A DNA stretch of 64,000 bases from Gambelia wislizenii (GCA_030847615.1 JAUMIR010000002.1:201483809-201547808), one strand, 5' to 3'. Shown: positions 21,810 to 34,021, counted from the first letter of the stretch. Program-made: numbers and translations. Notes: generated from the sequence alone by a model not told the origin.

Positions 21810-24440
21810 TGTGTAAGTACTTTTTTGGATGTTTTACAGGGAGATATCTAGTACCTCCTTGCCCAGTGGCTATGCCCAGACTGTGCAATAGCAGCTGAAC
21901 AATGCCAGGCAGTTGCTGCTTGGCTAGGAAAAGTGCCTTGGGAGAGCTCTGTCATGCCCATTGCCATCCCTCCCAGGCCTCCTGCATAATTGTGTTGGCA
22001 GAGCCAGTGGTGGCACTAGAGGGGTGCGGAGAGGCCAAACCATACCAGGTGACACGGTCAGGGAGAGGGGTGACACCATCCCTAGTGACGCCACAGGGCA
22101 GAGCTTTGTTTTACCAGCATTAAATAAGAATTCAGCCCTGGTTGCCGAGATCAGGTAAGACTTGTTTGGAGGGATGAGTTGACTTACATCCCACTTCCAT
22201 CCCCATCCCCAAGGAAGAACCCCCAAATACTTTTCACTTGATCCTACTAGTTCCTCTCCCTACTAGTTCATTCTTCATGAAGCTGGGAAAAATTGTGGAT
22301 AGGTTTGATTATGCTGAAGGTGGAAATATTGCTTTGTTTGTCTCTGAAATGAAGAGCTTTAATATCAGTCAGGGCTAAAATGAAAATATAGGAAATTGCA
22401 CTGTGGTTTTTTGTTAGATCATATAAATATTTCACCTTTTACTAAAGGAAGTTATGGACTCTAGCCTAACCATACGATAATGAATTGCCTGTTATTATGA
22501 TGGGTGGCTCTTTTTGAATTCTATGATTCATACATATCTGTGGGCTTCTGTGCTGCATACACATTTATGGGGAGAAGACCAGACTACCCAGTGTCAGTTG
22601 GACAGATTTTGCTCACAGTGCAAAGTTATCCACGGATCTAATACTTCACTTTCCCCACAGGAGCAAAAGGCATCCCTTCATTAATGAGAGACAAGAGTGT
22701 GGTGCACTTGATGGTACAAAAGCAGGGCAGCAAAAACTCCTTCTTGCCTTGGTTGCCCTTTGAATCTGAGGCCATTCCCTCACCCATGCCATGTCCCAGA
22801 TATGAGCCATTTACCCTGTGCCAAATAATTTGGGGAAAGCCACACTGCAAGCACCTGTATAGGCTGCGGCTTCACTTGTTTATCCCAATCCTGGATTCTG
22901 TTTCTTGACTAGAAAAGACTGTGGCGTGGGAGCTCAACAGAACTTTGGGAGCTGGCCTTTACCAATATTCAAGCCTAATACCTTTTAGTCCTTCTCAGTT
23001 GAGGGAAGATGCCTGTGGCCCAAAATATGCGCCCTGAGTTGTCACATCATGAGAAAAGACTAAGTGTGGAATAGAATGAGAAATCATGCATAAAGATAGT
23101 ATCTCTCATCTGCTGTTGCTCACAGTAACACAACTGAAGCGCAGTCCTTAACATGACAAGTACTGGTTAATGGTTTATCAGACCACCTGTTCATTATGAG
23201 CTTGTAATCCTCCTTAAAGTTCATCATAGAAGTGTTGCTGGACCTCATATTTCCTAAATTGGAAACACAACCTTAATGTTTTCCTCAAATAGAAAGCAAG
23301 GATTATGATCGCATAGCATTCTCTGTCTGAAAGCTAAATTTGAGAAGAACTATGCTTGTTCCACAGGTTCTCTTTTACCCCAAGTTTCTAATATGCCCAC
23401 TCTTTCCTATGGTTATTTAACACAAAGTACTCCAGTTTTCCAGGCATGACACGGAGGCTTCTAGCCTCAGCACATAAACACATATATTTAGTAGCCTTCT
23501 CCAAATTTCTTTTGGGTGCATATTTTCCCCATCACCTTTTTCTTTAAACATCTGCCCTGGAATATTTACCACCAAAGATCATGGAATTCACAGCTGGAAG
23601 TGACTTTCAGAGGCAATTTTTTTGATGAAAATGATGCCAGATTGCTGTGGTGTAGCCCACAGTATAAGTAATTCAAAATGGTTGCTTCCTATGCTGTACA
23701 TGTGACTCACGTCATCTGCTGAAACAATTACTACAGTGATACACAAAATTAAGTGAATAATTTCAATGCAAATCTTGAAAAATATTACTTTGGCTATGGT
23801 GTGTGTTCATTTTTTTTCAGAGCTCCAGACCTTGAGAAATTATATCTGCATGTAAAAAAAGTTGTCAAAGGGTAGAAAATAAGGGGATGGTCAGAACTGC
23901 AATAGCTGTTGTGCTGCAATATCTGAACTCAGATGACGAAAACTGATGAGCCACTTATATTGTAATTCATCAGAATCAGTCCTGTTGTTGGGTCATATGT
24001 TATCTTTCACTCTTGCCTATGAGACAAAATTTCAACACCCTCTCCATGATCTGGGTAAAGAATCAGACAATGAGAGGGCTGGGTAGAATATTAACCAATG
24101 GGGAGATGTGAACTTCTTTTTGAGCTCAAAGTATGCAATTTTCATTCTGTCTTATGTAAGACTTTTCATCTTCCAAGTGCTTTACAAATATTAGCTTATT
24201 TCGATGTTATTTTTTGTACTTGAGAATTCCAACCATTGAAACTAAAGCTGGGAGGTATGAAAAATGATTTTGATTATAAGAACAGCAGTCACAAAGCTGG
24301 GCCAGATCAATTTGTTCCCTAAATTCTCTTCTAGGAAATGGCATAGGCATGACCAAAATTTCCATTCAATTGTGTCTGAGTAAAGACAACATTGGAAAAT
24401 TAAGGCCTTACATTTTCAGAAAAACTGAGGTCCTTCCTTT
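21810..24440. other. No gene recognised; mostly unique sequence
   Basis: Short open frames such as 22,684-22,908 carry no recognisable domain. A possible splice-acceptor-like CCCCACAG at 22,654-22,661 precedes an unsupported frame. Any exon of the upstream gene here would need transcript evidence. Confidence 0.45.
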
Positions 24441-24456
24441 TATATATATATATATA

Positions 24457-24685
24457 CAGTTGTCCCTTCATATTTGCTGGGGTTTGGTTATAGGACCCCC
24501 CATGGATACCAAAATCTGTGAATTCTCAAGTCCCATTATATGCAATGGCATAGCAAAATGGTGTCCCTTATATAAGATCGCAAAATCAAGCTTTGCTTTT
24601 TGGATTACTATTTTTAAAGAATATTTTCAAGCTGTGAATACTTAAATCCGTGGATACCAAATCTGTGGATACTGAGGGACAACTG
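24457..24685. mobile_element. Tigger-like MITE, 229 bp
   Basis: TIRs CAGTTGTCCCTTCATATTTG and GGATACTGAGGGACAACTG, with TA target duplication at 24,455-24,456 and 24,686-24,687. Nearly colinear with the copy at 20,974. Confidence 0.88.
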
Positions 24686-24719
24686 TACTACCTATATCTG
24701 GTGTAACATACACCTTCAC

Positions 24720-25350
24720 ACTCCCCCGCCACCGTCAGGCTCGCGGGCCCCCCCGTCACTAGGCTCGCCCCTCCCCACCAGGCTCGTGCCTCCTTCGCCA
24801 GGCTTGCCACTCCCCCCCCCAGGTTCACACCCCCTGTTGCCCCCTTGCCAAGCTCTCCCCTTCCCCATCAGGCTCATGCCCCCCTGCCAAGGTCGCCCCT
24901 CCCCCATCGGGCTCACCCCTCCCCCATCAGGATCATCCCCATCGCCAGGCTCACCCCTGCCCTATCGCCCCCCACTAGGCCTGCCCCCTGTTGCCAGGCT
25001 CGCCCCCCCCCAGGCTCACCCCTCCCCCATCAGGCTCCTCCCCGGCCCCCCCAGCTCACACCCCATCTCCCCCTGTCACAAGCTCACTCCTCCCCCATCA
25101 GGCTCATGCCTACCCGCCAACCCCTGCCAAGGTTCCACAGCCCGTGCCAGAGTCATGCCCCCATCGCTAGGCTCGCCCCTCCCCTGTCACCCCCACTAGG
25201 CCTACCCCCGTCACCAGGCTCACCTCTCCCACGTCAGGCTCATGCCTCCCATCATCCCCCAGCTTGCAGGCTCACCCCCCTGTCACCAGGCTCGCCCCCC
25301 TACCGCCCCCCATCACCAGGTTCACCCCTCCCCCATCACCAGGCACACGC
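24720..25350. repeat. C-rich degenerate minisatellite
   Basis: Irregular tandem units built around the phrase CAGGCTCACCCCTCCCCCAT, with variants CAGGCTCGCCCC and CAGGCTCATGCC, and unit spacing of roughly 20-45 bp. The sequence is strongly strand-asymmetric (C-rich on plus). Proline- and serine-rich open frames across it are artefacts of the repeat. Confidence 0.85.
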
Positions 25351-25534
25351 TACACACACACACCACATCCCCCCACATGCTACTCACCTCTGCCATGGTC
25401 CTCTTTAGACAGGCCTGAAACTTCCACATGGTCCTGCCCCCAGTGTGTTGATTGGCTGCCCAACAGAGCTTTGATTGGTTGGTCAGTTTCCTAAGCGGCC
25501 AATCAGCATACTGGAAACAGCAACCTACCCAAGA

Positions 25535-25538
<4 letters not shown>

Positions 25539-25582
<44 letters not shown>
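25539..25582. repeat. (TA)n microsatellite
   Basis: About 22 TA units, sitting where the Helitron 5' end (TC followed by TATATATA) would be. Confidence 0.95.
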
Positions 25583-25584
<2 letters not shown>

Positions 25585-25589
25585 CAGAC

Positions 25590-26540
25590 CTTTTAAGCTA
25601 TTTAAAATGTAAACATTTTTCTTGCCATAGTAAACAAAGAAACCTGTAGTTTTTCCTTTTTTCATCTACCATGCAGAGCAAGGGTGAACAGCCTTTTCAC
25701 CCTTAAATGCCAGGCATGGGAGAGGGCGGGCACTTGGGGAACATGCCAATAGAAATAGCTAGAAAAAGTGGCAATTGGGGCTAGATTTTTACACTCAGAT
25801 GTTCTCATACTGTCACACACATTAATACTAACATACATTCACACCCACCTGTCTACCTTCCATTCATACAGTTACCTTCCTTCAGACTTCCTTCTGTGTT
25901 GGGTGGGGAAGAAAAGGCTTCTCTACCAGCCTAGCATGTAGGGAAAGCAAGCGGATAGTAGCGAAACAAAGCATTCCGCTTCTTGACTAGATCATAACTT
26001 GTTTCTGCAATAGCAGTTCATTTTCCTTTCATGCCAGGCTAGAAGAAAGAGAAGCCTCTTTTCTGTCACTCAGCCCAGAAGAAGCATTTGATCAAAAAAA
26101 GTAAGATTTGGGGGATGCCATGTTCTGCCTTTCAGTGCTCCTGGAGCAGGCCTGACAATTTGTTTTGGATTTTGATTGAAACATCTATGAACAGTGGGAA
26201 GGAGAGTTTGGAGGCAAATAATTAGAGTGCCAGCATGTCAAAAGACCTCATGAGACTTATGAGGGACGTAGAGTTGCCCATATGTGATGTAGACTCACCC
26301 AGGTGTTTTCTGCTGCCGCTTGAAACACTGATTTCCAGGTAGTCACCAGTACTAATAAGAGAGTAAGTGGCTTGTGGATTTGAAGTACATGGAAAATAAA
26401 GTGGGATAGTCCTTACCATATGAATATTTTTGCACACACATTGTCCAATTAATATTTATAACAACTCTTTAAGGTAGGTTGGTATTGTTGCCTGGAATCA
26501 TATGGAGGATGTATGTTGGGAGACAGTAGCTTTCCCAAAT
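25590..26540. other. No gene recognised
   Basis: Unique-looking sequence between the Helitron and the L1. No coding or RNA motif was recognised. Confidence 0.45.
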
Positions 26541-27106
26541 TCTCTTTTTTTAAACATTAATTTTTAACACTAATAGGCATTCACAAAGTAATACAGTATA
26601 AGTAAGTAATATACATTCAGAAAGTAAAAAAAACAGAAAAAGAGAAAAGAAAAGAAAGAAGAAAAAGAGAGACATATAACTAAAAGACAATAAGGCTCTG
26701 ACCCCCCCCCCGATTCATAACTGTAATGAAAAAAAAAAGAGAGAGAAAAAAATACCATTATACCATCACAGAATCAAGTAAATAGTCTTACTAATAACCA
26801 TAACTGCAGATTATTGCATTGTTAGATTTTTCTTATCTTCTTATCTTTCTTATTTAAAAGTCTATAAATGGTTTCCAGTCTTTCAAAAAGACTTCAATTG
26901 GCTTATTCTTTAGAGCCCGTGTCAATTTAGCAATTTGGGCTAATCCGATAACTTTAACAATCCATCCGTTCATCATTGGTGCTTTAGTCCATTTCCAAGT
27001 TTGAGCAAACAATATTCTTGCTACTGTTGTCATGTATCAAAGAATTAATCCATATTTACCATCCAGTTCATTATCCATAATCCCAACAGAACCATTTCTG
27101 GTAACA

Positions 27107-27606
27107 TCTATATATATAAAACTCTTGGATATGTTGCTTTTCCCACTGTACTGATTAGCTGCTCAGGAAATACATCCAACCAATTACCACCCGCATGCAA
27201 ATTCCCTTTCCACCTCACAATCCACTCCCGCCACTCAATCTACATCTATATCCCAAGCCTCACAAGGACCCCTCCCTCCTCTCACTCCCTCAGGCACTCA
27301 CCAGTCATGGGCTGTGACAGGACCCAGACAGTCAACTGGCAGTGGTGACAGGACACCACTACTGCTGCTGCAATGGGACCCAGATAGTCAACTAGCAGCA
27401 GTGGCAGCAGGCTGCCTGCAGTGGGACCCAGGCAGTCAACTGGTGGTGGTGGTGGCGGCGGCGGCGGCGGCAGCAGCAGCAACAGCAGCAGCAGCAGGGC
27501 AACAGAGCAAGTCACCCTCAGCAAAACCTTTCAGGGTTGTTGTGAGGTCTACCGAGCATTTGTTGGGGAAATTTTTAATGGCGTATGTTACACCAGGTTC
27601 AGCTAG
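27107..27606 (+). mobile_element. Non-autonomous Helitron, 500 bp, nested in L1
   Basis: The 5' end is TCTATATATATAAAACTC and the 3' end is CAGCTAG (CTRR type). It sits between an A (27,106) and a T (27,607), the standard Helitron target. A short imperfect hairpin, TGGCGTA with TACACCA, lies about 10 bases before the 3' CTAG. There are no terminal inverted repeats and no target duplication. The host L1 sequence resumes on the other side. An internal triplet run (GGT, GGC, then AGC, 27,442-27,498) is embedded. No protein is encoded, so mobilisation would depend on a Rep/helicase supplied elsewhere. Confidence 0.85.
27442..27498. repeat. GGT/GGC/AGC trinucleotide run inside the Helitron
   Basis: Five-plus GGT units, then about seven GGC units, then AGC units broken by AAC. 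It produces spurious alanine- and serine-rich frames in the plus orientation. Confidence 0.9.
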
Positions 27607-29342
27607 TTACTAAATATATCTTTAATTTTTTTTGGATTAAATCTTAGACCAATAACTTCTCACCTTCTTGCAAGTCCACCACATATGAAAAAAGAAACCC
27701 TACTTATCGTGACACCCCAGCATTGATATTAAATATTCTTAGACATTTTTGACAGCTTATTTGGGGTTAGGCACCATCTATATATCATCTTATAAGGTTT
27801 TCTTTTAAATTACTGCACAAAGTAAATTTTATATCATTGGACCACATTTCCCCCATACATCCATATGAGTGTTGTGCCCAAAATTTTGGGCCCATCTTAT
27901 CAGGTACGCCTTCAAGGTTTATCTTCTGTCTCTAATTTCAAAAGCCATAGGATACACTTTTTAATTATGTGGTGATTGTCTTTACACAACTCTAAATAAA
28001 ATTTATTTTCTCCAGCTTCTATGGCAGCATTTTGTCTTAATTAAATTTCTCCTTAAGTTGCATATAAGCAAACCAGTTAAGATCTTGCCTTCCTTAAGAA
28101 GCATCTCGCTTGATTTAAACTTCCAGCTGTCTTGTACAAAGTTCAAAAGGTCATTATAAAGCAACCACCTCCCATTTTAAACCCATTCTTTCCTTTAAAA
28201 AAGCTTTCTGTGGTGAGGTGGCTAATATCTTAAGAAAAAGTCTCTGCTTTTATTTATACCAAACAAAACCAGGCCACCCATATCTTAAATCAAGACCTTC
28301 AAATTTCAAAATTCTCTCTTCTCTAAGCAATAGTTGTTCCTTCAGCCATACAAATACAATTTGATATTAGGGACTCCCAAGCTGCCCCCACTTTCTTACA
28401 TTCTCATAAGGGATTCAGTCTGAACTGGGATTGCTTAAGAATGCTGCGGTCATTTCAGCACAGGATGTCAAGCAACACGAGTTTCTTCTTCAAGGAGTTT
28501 ATATAGAAGTACCAAGCATATGCAGAATATAATTGTTATATGGCCTTAAAGAGTTTGTTGACCACTAAGTTTCAGTAACATAGATATGTAAGTTTTTGAG
28601 ATAAATCTATGCTCCACTCTACTCATTAAGTCCTCTTTAAATAATACCATTTAAAAAAACTGTGCTTTTAGACTGCAGTCTTTTTGGCAGTTCTATAAAA
28701 TACAAAGACGATAAACCTCTAGGACTGGAAAACAGCATTTCAAACAAACAGAAATACCATATGACTGTTGTCAGGGTCAAGGTAATATGTACAGAGGACT
28801 AGCTAAGATGCACTTTCCCCCAGTATTTCTCACTTGTGTGATAATTATTTGTTTGTTTCTTTTATTTTGAAATATTTGTATAACCCTTGCCAGACATACT
28901 GGTTCTGTAAGTGATGCATAATAATAAAATCATATTTGTAGGCAGATGATGGTACCCTCAGAATAAGAGCTGCTGCCGATGGGTAGCAAACAATGGCATA
29001 ATGTGGTTTCTGACTATACTGGGGAGAAATACTCTCTGGAGAACTTGCCCATCCCCCGCACAATGCCATCATGGTTGCTCTATAAAAGATAATGTGGTGG
29101 CAGCTGCTGACACTCTGTCACTTGAGAGCTTTCTGGGCTGCAGAGGCCTGGACCTGTGCACTATAATCCAATCAGAGCGGCATGGCATGTTCCCCTAAAA
29201 GGTGGCAGTAGCAAATAAAGGTGGCTAGTTGTTCTTTGGAGTGCTCTATCCTGTGTCCCTACTGCTCCTACTGATGCTGCTGCTCTGGACAGGGAGTATT
29301 ATCTGAAAATAATGTAAGCTTTCTCTTCCTTCTGATTTGCAG

Positions 29343-29760
29343 AGAAATCCCAGGTTGCCCATGAATCTGAAAGACTTGAAGACCGTCAAGAAAAAGGCCA
29401 AGCAAGACATACGCAGACAGCGCTCGTAACTCCCTTAAATATCATGGGTACTAAAATTCATGTACATTCAAAGCTAAAATCAAAACAGACATCTTATAAG
29501 CAATCCAAGAAGCCTCAGACCTCACGGCGAATAATCAAAATCCGAAACTACAATGTAAAAGATTAACCTTTCAGTGATATAAATTGCACCCTTCAAATGA
29601 TGCAGAGTTGGGGATCTAAAATATGCAGAGATTTTTGTTTCTAAGCAGTGAGATCAAATGTAAGTATTAATCCATCTATTTAATTAGTACTTCATTCTTA
29701 AGTCACTAACTAAGCTGCTCATTTCTCATTTGACAATAAAACATCATTAGTGTACATGCG
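29343..29760 (+). CDS. CCDC57: Probable terminal exon of CCDC57 (coiled-coil domain protein) with 3' UTR
   Basis: A pyrimidine-rich tract ending TTTGCAG (AG at 29,341-29,342) is followed by 73 open codons, from AAATCC to the TAA at 29,564-29,566. An AATAAA poly(A) signal follows at 29,735-29,740, 170 bases after the stop. The peptide is lysine- and arginine-rich, begins KSQVAHESERLEDRQEKG and ends with IIKIRNYNVKD, and overlaps no recognised repeat. The exon would begin in phase 1. The name is inferred from position: in mammals and birds CCDC57 lies just upstream of FASN and is transcribed in the same direction. CCDC57 acts at centrosomes and centriolar satellites. Upstream exons were not identified in this window. 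The DIRS, Helitron and L1 copies to the left would then be intronic. Confidence 0.5.
29735..29740 (+). terminator. Poly(A) signal AATAAA of the upstream gene
   Basis: Canonical hexamer downstream of the stop codon at 29,564-29,566. Cleavage is expected 10-30 bases later, near 29,755. Confidence 0.55.
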
Positions 29761-29764
29761 ATTG

Positions 29765-32350
29765 CATGTTGAAAATGTTTAATTCATCTTCTTCCTTGTA
29801 TGTCAGTCTGTTAAAATACTGTTGAATCAGTGTGATTCAAGTGGGTCTCTTCAGTCTTTAACAGAGTTTGGTGAAAAAATCTTCAGTCTGAATAGCCATG
29901 GAAAATGAATCTTAGTGTTATGTCCACATTAATATATTATTACACCATATCTTTTGCTTAGAGTTCTTTTTCTGTAATTTTGAAACCAAGCATAAGAATG
30001 GAATTCAGTTGTTTTGTCCATATATCAACAATTTACTCATACAACAGTTTGCACATAGAAGAATAATGTATGCCTGTGTTTCCCCATGCTCATATACCCA
30101 CACTCGTAACTAATATACATACTTATGTTCCTACAAACATAAACACGCCACTTGAATTTCAGTGGGCAAAGACAAGGAGATTTAACTCTCCCTTCCATGC
30201 ACACTGAGATCACGTCACACTTCCCCCACTTAGCACCAGTGATCTGGAGAGGGGTGTGTATGTGCAGTTTATATGGTAAAGACCATGTGCTTGGCTGGTG
30301 GTAACAAAATTCTGCTGGGGAAGATCTAAAAACCACACAAAATCTGCTTTAATGTAGAACAGATAAAGAGCACATGAAACCCACCATCAGATACTCTGGA
30401 AAGTAAAACCAGATTGAACATGGCACTTGATTGAATGTATATCTTGCCTTTCTCCTGAGATGGGATTCAAGGCAACTTGAAAGAAAGCTGTATTTGAGTC
30501 CAAAGGATAAATATATGAAACAAAACTCGCCAAAATACAGCAGTCCAATTACAAACAGCATTCATAAAATAATGTTAGAATTGTTTGCAACAAAAATTAT
30601 TTCAGGGAAATTAAGTGGCAGGTAGACATTTCTTAAGCTATCACCACTTCACAGGCTCTGTGAGGGCGATATTACACTAATCCCTGCTCCAACCTCAAAT
30701 CATCCTCTTCTACCATCAGAGTTGGCAATGCAACTCTCACTTACATTCACTTGTTGCCTTCTTTCATCAAGGGATGATTAATACTCAGTTGTTCAGTGTC
30801 CATATCCACAGCTTGGTGCAGAAACACAATGGTGCCCTTGCTTCTTCTCCCTGCCCCTCTCCCAAATTATTTCAAAATGACAACTTACTTTGGTATTACC
30901 CTGTGGGGCTGATTCTCTCCTTCAAGCAACAAGAGAAATAACCCCTTCCAGGAAAACACTGCTGAGTTATAAACCTAATAGCCACGTACTTTCACCGAGT
31001 TAAGTTCTCATTCAGCCCTGGAGCTCATTAGGGGCTGCTGAACCAACTTTCATTAGGAGCTTCTGTAGCAACTGCAGCAGACACAATGAGAGATACCATA
31101 ACTAGTACTTTCAGTCCTTTCCCCAATTTTTTTGTTGGGCCATCAGTTGCTAGCTGCTTCTCCTCTTCCTTGCAGAGATAGAAATAGAATTGAAAGAAAT
31201 GTCCAAATTTCTGGAAATGCCTGCTCTAAAGATGGTAGGAAGCCAGAGGAAGGCCCTTCTCACTTTGGTCCAGTCCCTCTCAGCAAGCTACACTCACAAG
31301 CACTAATAACCTTGTATGGAACATGGAAGTGATGCAAATACAGCTGACCCTGTAGTGTATGTAGGGATGATGAGTAAACATCACTGGGCTTACCCCCTCA
31401 AAAATGATTTGCACCTTAGAACCATTACTATTGGAGGGGGTCCTCCAAGCCTCTGCCAATAATCATTGTGAAGGGTCAGATTTGGCCAGAGCAGCACCTT
31501 TCTCAAGGAAAAAAACTTCAATGTGGAGAAAGCGGTATCAGATGAAAGAGGGCTCTCAACAGAGGAAAAGGAAGCATGACAGGCCTCTCCTTCCCAGGGG
31601 TGCATTGAGACAACTTTCCTTGGGTGGGCAATGACAAAAACAAAGGAGCAGATGCATCACTGGTCTCTATAAAAGAGGTTTAGCTGAAATAAAATTTCAT
31701 CTGAGTGAGCATAATTATAACTTGGGGGGCAGTGCTATCATTTGCTGCCCCTTCACGACACCCCTGCTCCCTCTTATGGTGGGAAGTTGCAGACTGAGCA
31801 TGTTTGCCCACTGGAAAAGGTAAATTGCAAGCTCCTTGCTACTTAAAGATTAGACTTTTTTTCTTGGAGAAAAAAAGACAGAGTAGCAAGCTCCAGAAAG
31901 CAGGGTATGGTGTGAACATCATCAAGATGAGCTATGCAGCCATTACATCTTCTCTGTCTACTTTCAGCACATCCATTCACATGGAATGAATTACTGTAGC
32001 CATGCTGTCTTGATCCAGGAAGGGGGCACAGTTGGCACACTTGTTCAGCTGGTGGAAGGAATGCTGTAGTATTGAAACCATTTGGGCTGGTGGTAACAAG
32101 ATCAGTCCTAGGAGCATATCCAAAACTGTAGACTTCATCCTTTGATTGCAGTGGGGACGGAAAGCAATCCTATTTAGAACAGGTCAAACACCACCTTTCA
32201 TGAGCAGACAACTCACAAGCAGGATTTCTGTTTTCACAGGACTGAGCTTTAATCTATTCTATTCTGCGCCCCCCCCCAACACCAGCTTAGTGCTTCTACT
32301 GACTCATTTGAATCTGATGTAAAAGGAGATAAGGAGTTAGATGTCATCAG
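29765..32350. other. Intergenic stretch, no gene recognised
   Basis: 2.6 kb without a recognisable exon, RNA gene or classified repeat. The small open frames show no domain. Confidence 0.45.
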
Positions 32351-32354
32351 TATA

Positions 32355-33248
32355 CAGTTGCCCCTCCACATTCACGGCTTTCACTCTCGCGGTTTTGATT
32401 ATTCGCGGTTTGCTCAGCAAGCACCACATTTAAATCAGCTTCTCTCCCTTGCACACAAGGGAGAGGAGCCGATGTAAACACTCCCTGCTCTCCTGGGACT
32501 TAGCTCTGTTTGGGGTGGAGTGCCAAGCTCCAGGAGAGCAGGAGAGTTCACGGGAAAAGTGCTTTTCAGCCACCCCCACGCCCTTCCTAAAGCCATGATG
32601 GAGCATTCCAAGCCTTGTCACGGCTTTGAGAGGGTGGGGGGTGGCTGAAAAGCCTCTCTGCCGTGCTCCCTCCACCCCTCCCAACCTTCCCGAAGCAGCT
32701 ATGGGGATCTCAATCCCCAGAGCCACTTCGGGAAGGCCGGGGGGAGGCCGGCCAACCTCCCGCCCACCCTGCCGCCAACCTCCCCGGCCTTCCCAAAGCA
32801 ACTCTGGGGCTACAAAGCCCCAGAGCCCCTTCGGAAAAGCCGCAGCAAGGCTGGCCAACCTCCCGCCTGCCCACCCAACGGCCTTCCTGAAGCGGTTCCA
32901 GGACTTCAAAGCCCCAGAGCCCCTTTGGGAAGGCCGGGGGGAGGCTGGCCAACCTCCTGGCCACCGCCTCCCCAACCTTCCCTAAGTGGGTATTGGGCTC
33001 AAGAGCTCCATAGTCGCTTCGGGAAGCATGGCAGGTGGGGGGGGGTGGCGGCCAGGCAGGCAGGAGGCTTTTTAGCCACCCCCCGCGCTTCCTCAAGCAG
33101 TGATGGGACTCGAAAAGCCCTGTTGCCACTTTGGAAGGACGGGGAAGGGGTTTGTGGCCAGGTGAGGGAGGCCTGGTATCATTCGCAGATTTTTAACATT
33201 TGTGGGGGTCTTGAGCCCCTAACCCCTGCGACTGTGGAGGGACAACTG
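32355..33248. mobile_element. TIR DNA transposon (Tigger-like ends) with internal GC-rich minisatellite, 894 bp
   Basis: The ends are CAGTTGCCCCTCCACATTCA and, in reverse complement, CAGTTGTCCCTCCACAGTCG, flanked by TA on both sides (32,353-32,354 and 33,249-33,250). Between about 32,680 and 33,110 lie roughly five divergent units, each containing CCTTCCC-AAGC and CCCCAGAGCC, spaced about 90-115 bp. Long open frames on both strands here are by-products of GC-rich repetition. No transposase was seen. Confidence 0.8.
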
Positions 33249-33422
33249 TATTGGTGCTATTTCACTCTAAATCCTAGATGCCCTCACTCATTAGTTTCTT
33301 ATATGTTAGGCATGGGAAACTTCAGGCCCCAGGGCTGGATTTGATCCTTCTCAATTCTTGGTCCAGCCCCTCAGCTTCCCACATGGCCAGGTACCATTCT
33401 GCCATTTGGTGATTTCCCAGCT

Positions 33423-33668
33423 TTGTTGTTGCTGCTGCTGTTGTGTACTTTCAAGTCATTTCTGACTTATGGCAACCCTAAGGTGACCCTATCATGGGGT
33501 TTTATTGGCAGAATTTGTTCAGAGGGGGTGTGCCCTTGCCTTCTTCTGCAGCTGAGAGAGTGTGACTTGGCCAAGTCACCCAGTGGGTTTCTATGGCCAA
33601 GCAGCGATTAGAACCCTGGTCTCCCAAGGTCCTAGTCTCACACTTTAACCACTACTCCACACTGGCTC
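33423..33668 (-). mobile_element. tRNA-derived SINE (Sauria-type), full length
   Basis: On the minus strand the head is tRNA-like: GTGTGGAGTAGTGGTTAAAG (A box) and GGGTTCTAATCGC (decayed B box). It is followed by a core that ends in TGCCATAAGTCAGAAATGAC and a CAACA-type tail. Assignment to the Sauria family, which borrows a BovB LINE tail, is from memory of its layout and not certain. Related copies lie at 46,850 and 63,300. Confidence 0.75.
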
Positions 33669-34021
33669 CCAGCTTTAGTATGAATTTTCTTCCATTCTAA
33701 AAGATAGATGTGCCTCTCCTAAAATTTAGTTTCTGGAAGCAAAAGCTTCAAGCTAAAATATGGAGGTATTTTTGATCTCACACACTTTTGTGAAATTGAA
33801 GTTGACTGTCTTGCTGAAAGAGGTTTCCCATCCTTGGTGTAGATGTTAAAAGAGCATAGGAGTCAAGAGAGAGCTCTTTTTTGTTTTGTAACATAAATGC
33901 CAAGAAGACAAACAATAGCACCACCTTCTGGAATTGGCCTTTCAGATGGGAATTGAATCATTAAAAGACTGTGCCCTTTACAATATCAGGGTTAATAAAA
34001 TAAGTCAGGATGTGATTAAGG

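Larger units (their letters stand above)
24692..25582 (-). mobile_element. Non-autonomous Helitron carrying a C-rich minisatellite
   Basis: On the minus strand this element matches the better-preserved Helitron at 27,107-27,606. The 3' hairpin region GGTGTAACATACACC (24,700-24,714) corresponds to the reverse of GGCGTATGTTACACC there. The 5' region at about 25,460-25,540 (TTGGTTGG, then AATCAG, then GCAACCTACCCAAGAG) corresponds to the reverse of its 5' region. The AT-rich 5' terminus has expanded into the TA microsatellite. The interior is occupied by the minisatellite. The ends are decayed, so boundaries are approximate. No Rep/helicase gene is present. Confidence 0.7.
26546..28420 (-). mobile_element. 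L1 LINE ORF2 3' portion, interrupted by a Helitron
   Basis: In reverse, the sequence starts (right side) with degraded RT C-terminal wording such as GVPNIKLYL and the GWPGFVWYK segment. It passes through HMWWTCKKV (the cysteine/histidine region near the end of ORF2) and finishes with ILFAQTWKWTKAPMMNGW and FLKDWKPFIDF before a 3' UTR and a poly(T) stretch at 26,545-26,555 (poly(A) of the minus strand). It is 5'-truncated and full of stops. The element is split at 27,107-27,606. Confidence 0.8.

Noticed and set aside
22684..22908. Possible exon after a CCCCACAG acceptor-like site
   Set aside because: The frames on either side contain stops, there is no donor that keeps a frame, and no homology was recognised.
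24786..25494. Proline- and serine-rich open frames up to 187 codons
   Set aside because: They are translations of a C-rich minisatellite inside a Helitron, in several frames at once.
27282..27613. Glycine/alanine/serine frames with homopolymeric runs
   Set aside because: Produced by the trinucleotide run inside the Helitron.
33600..33668. A tRNA gene on the minus strand
   Set aside because: The A- and B-box similarity is the head of a SINE. There is no complete cloverleaf and the sequence continues into the SINE core.
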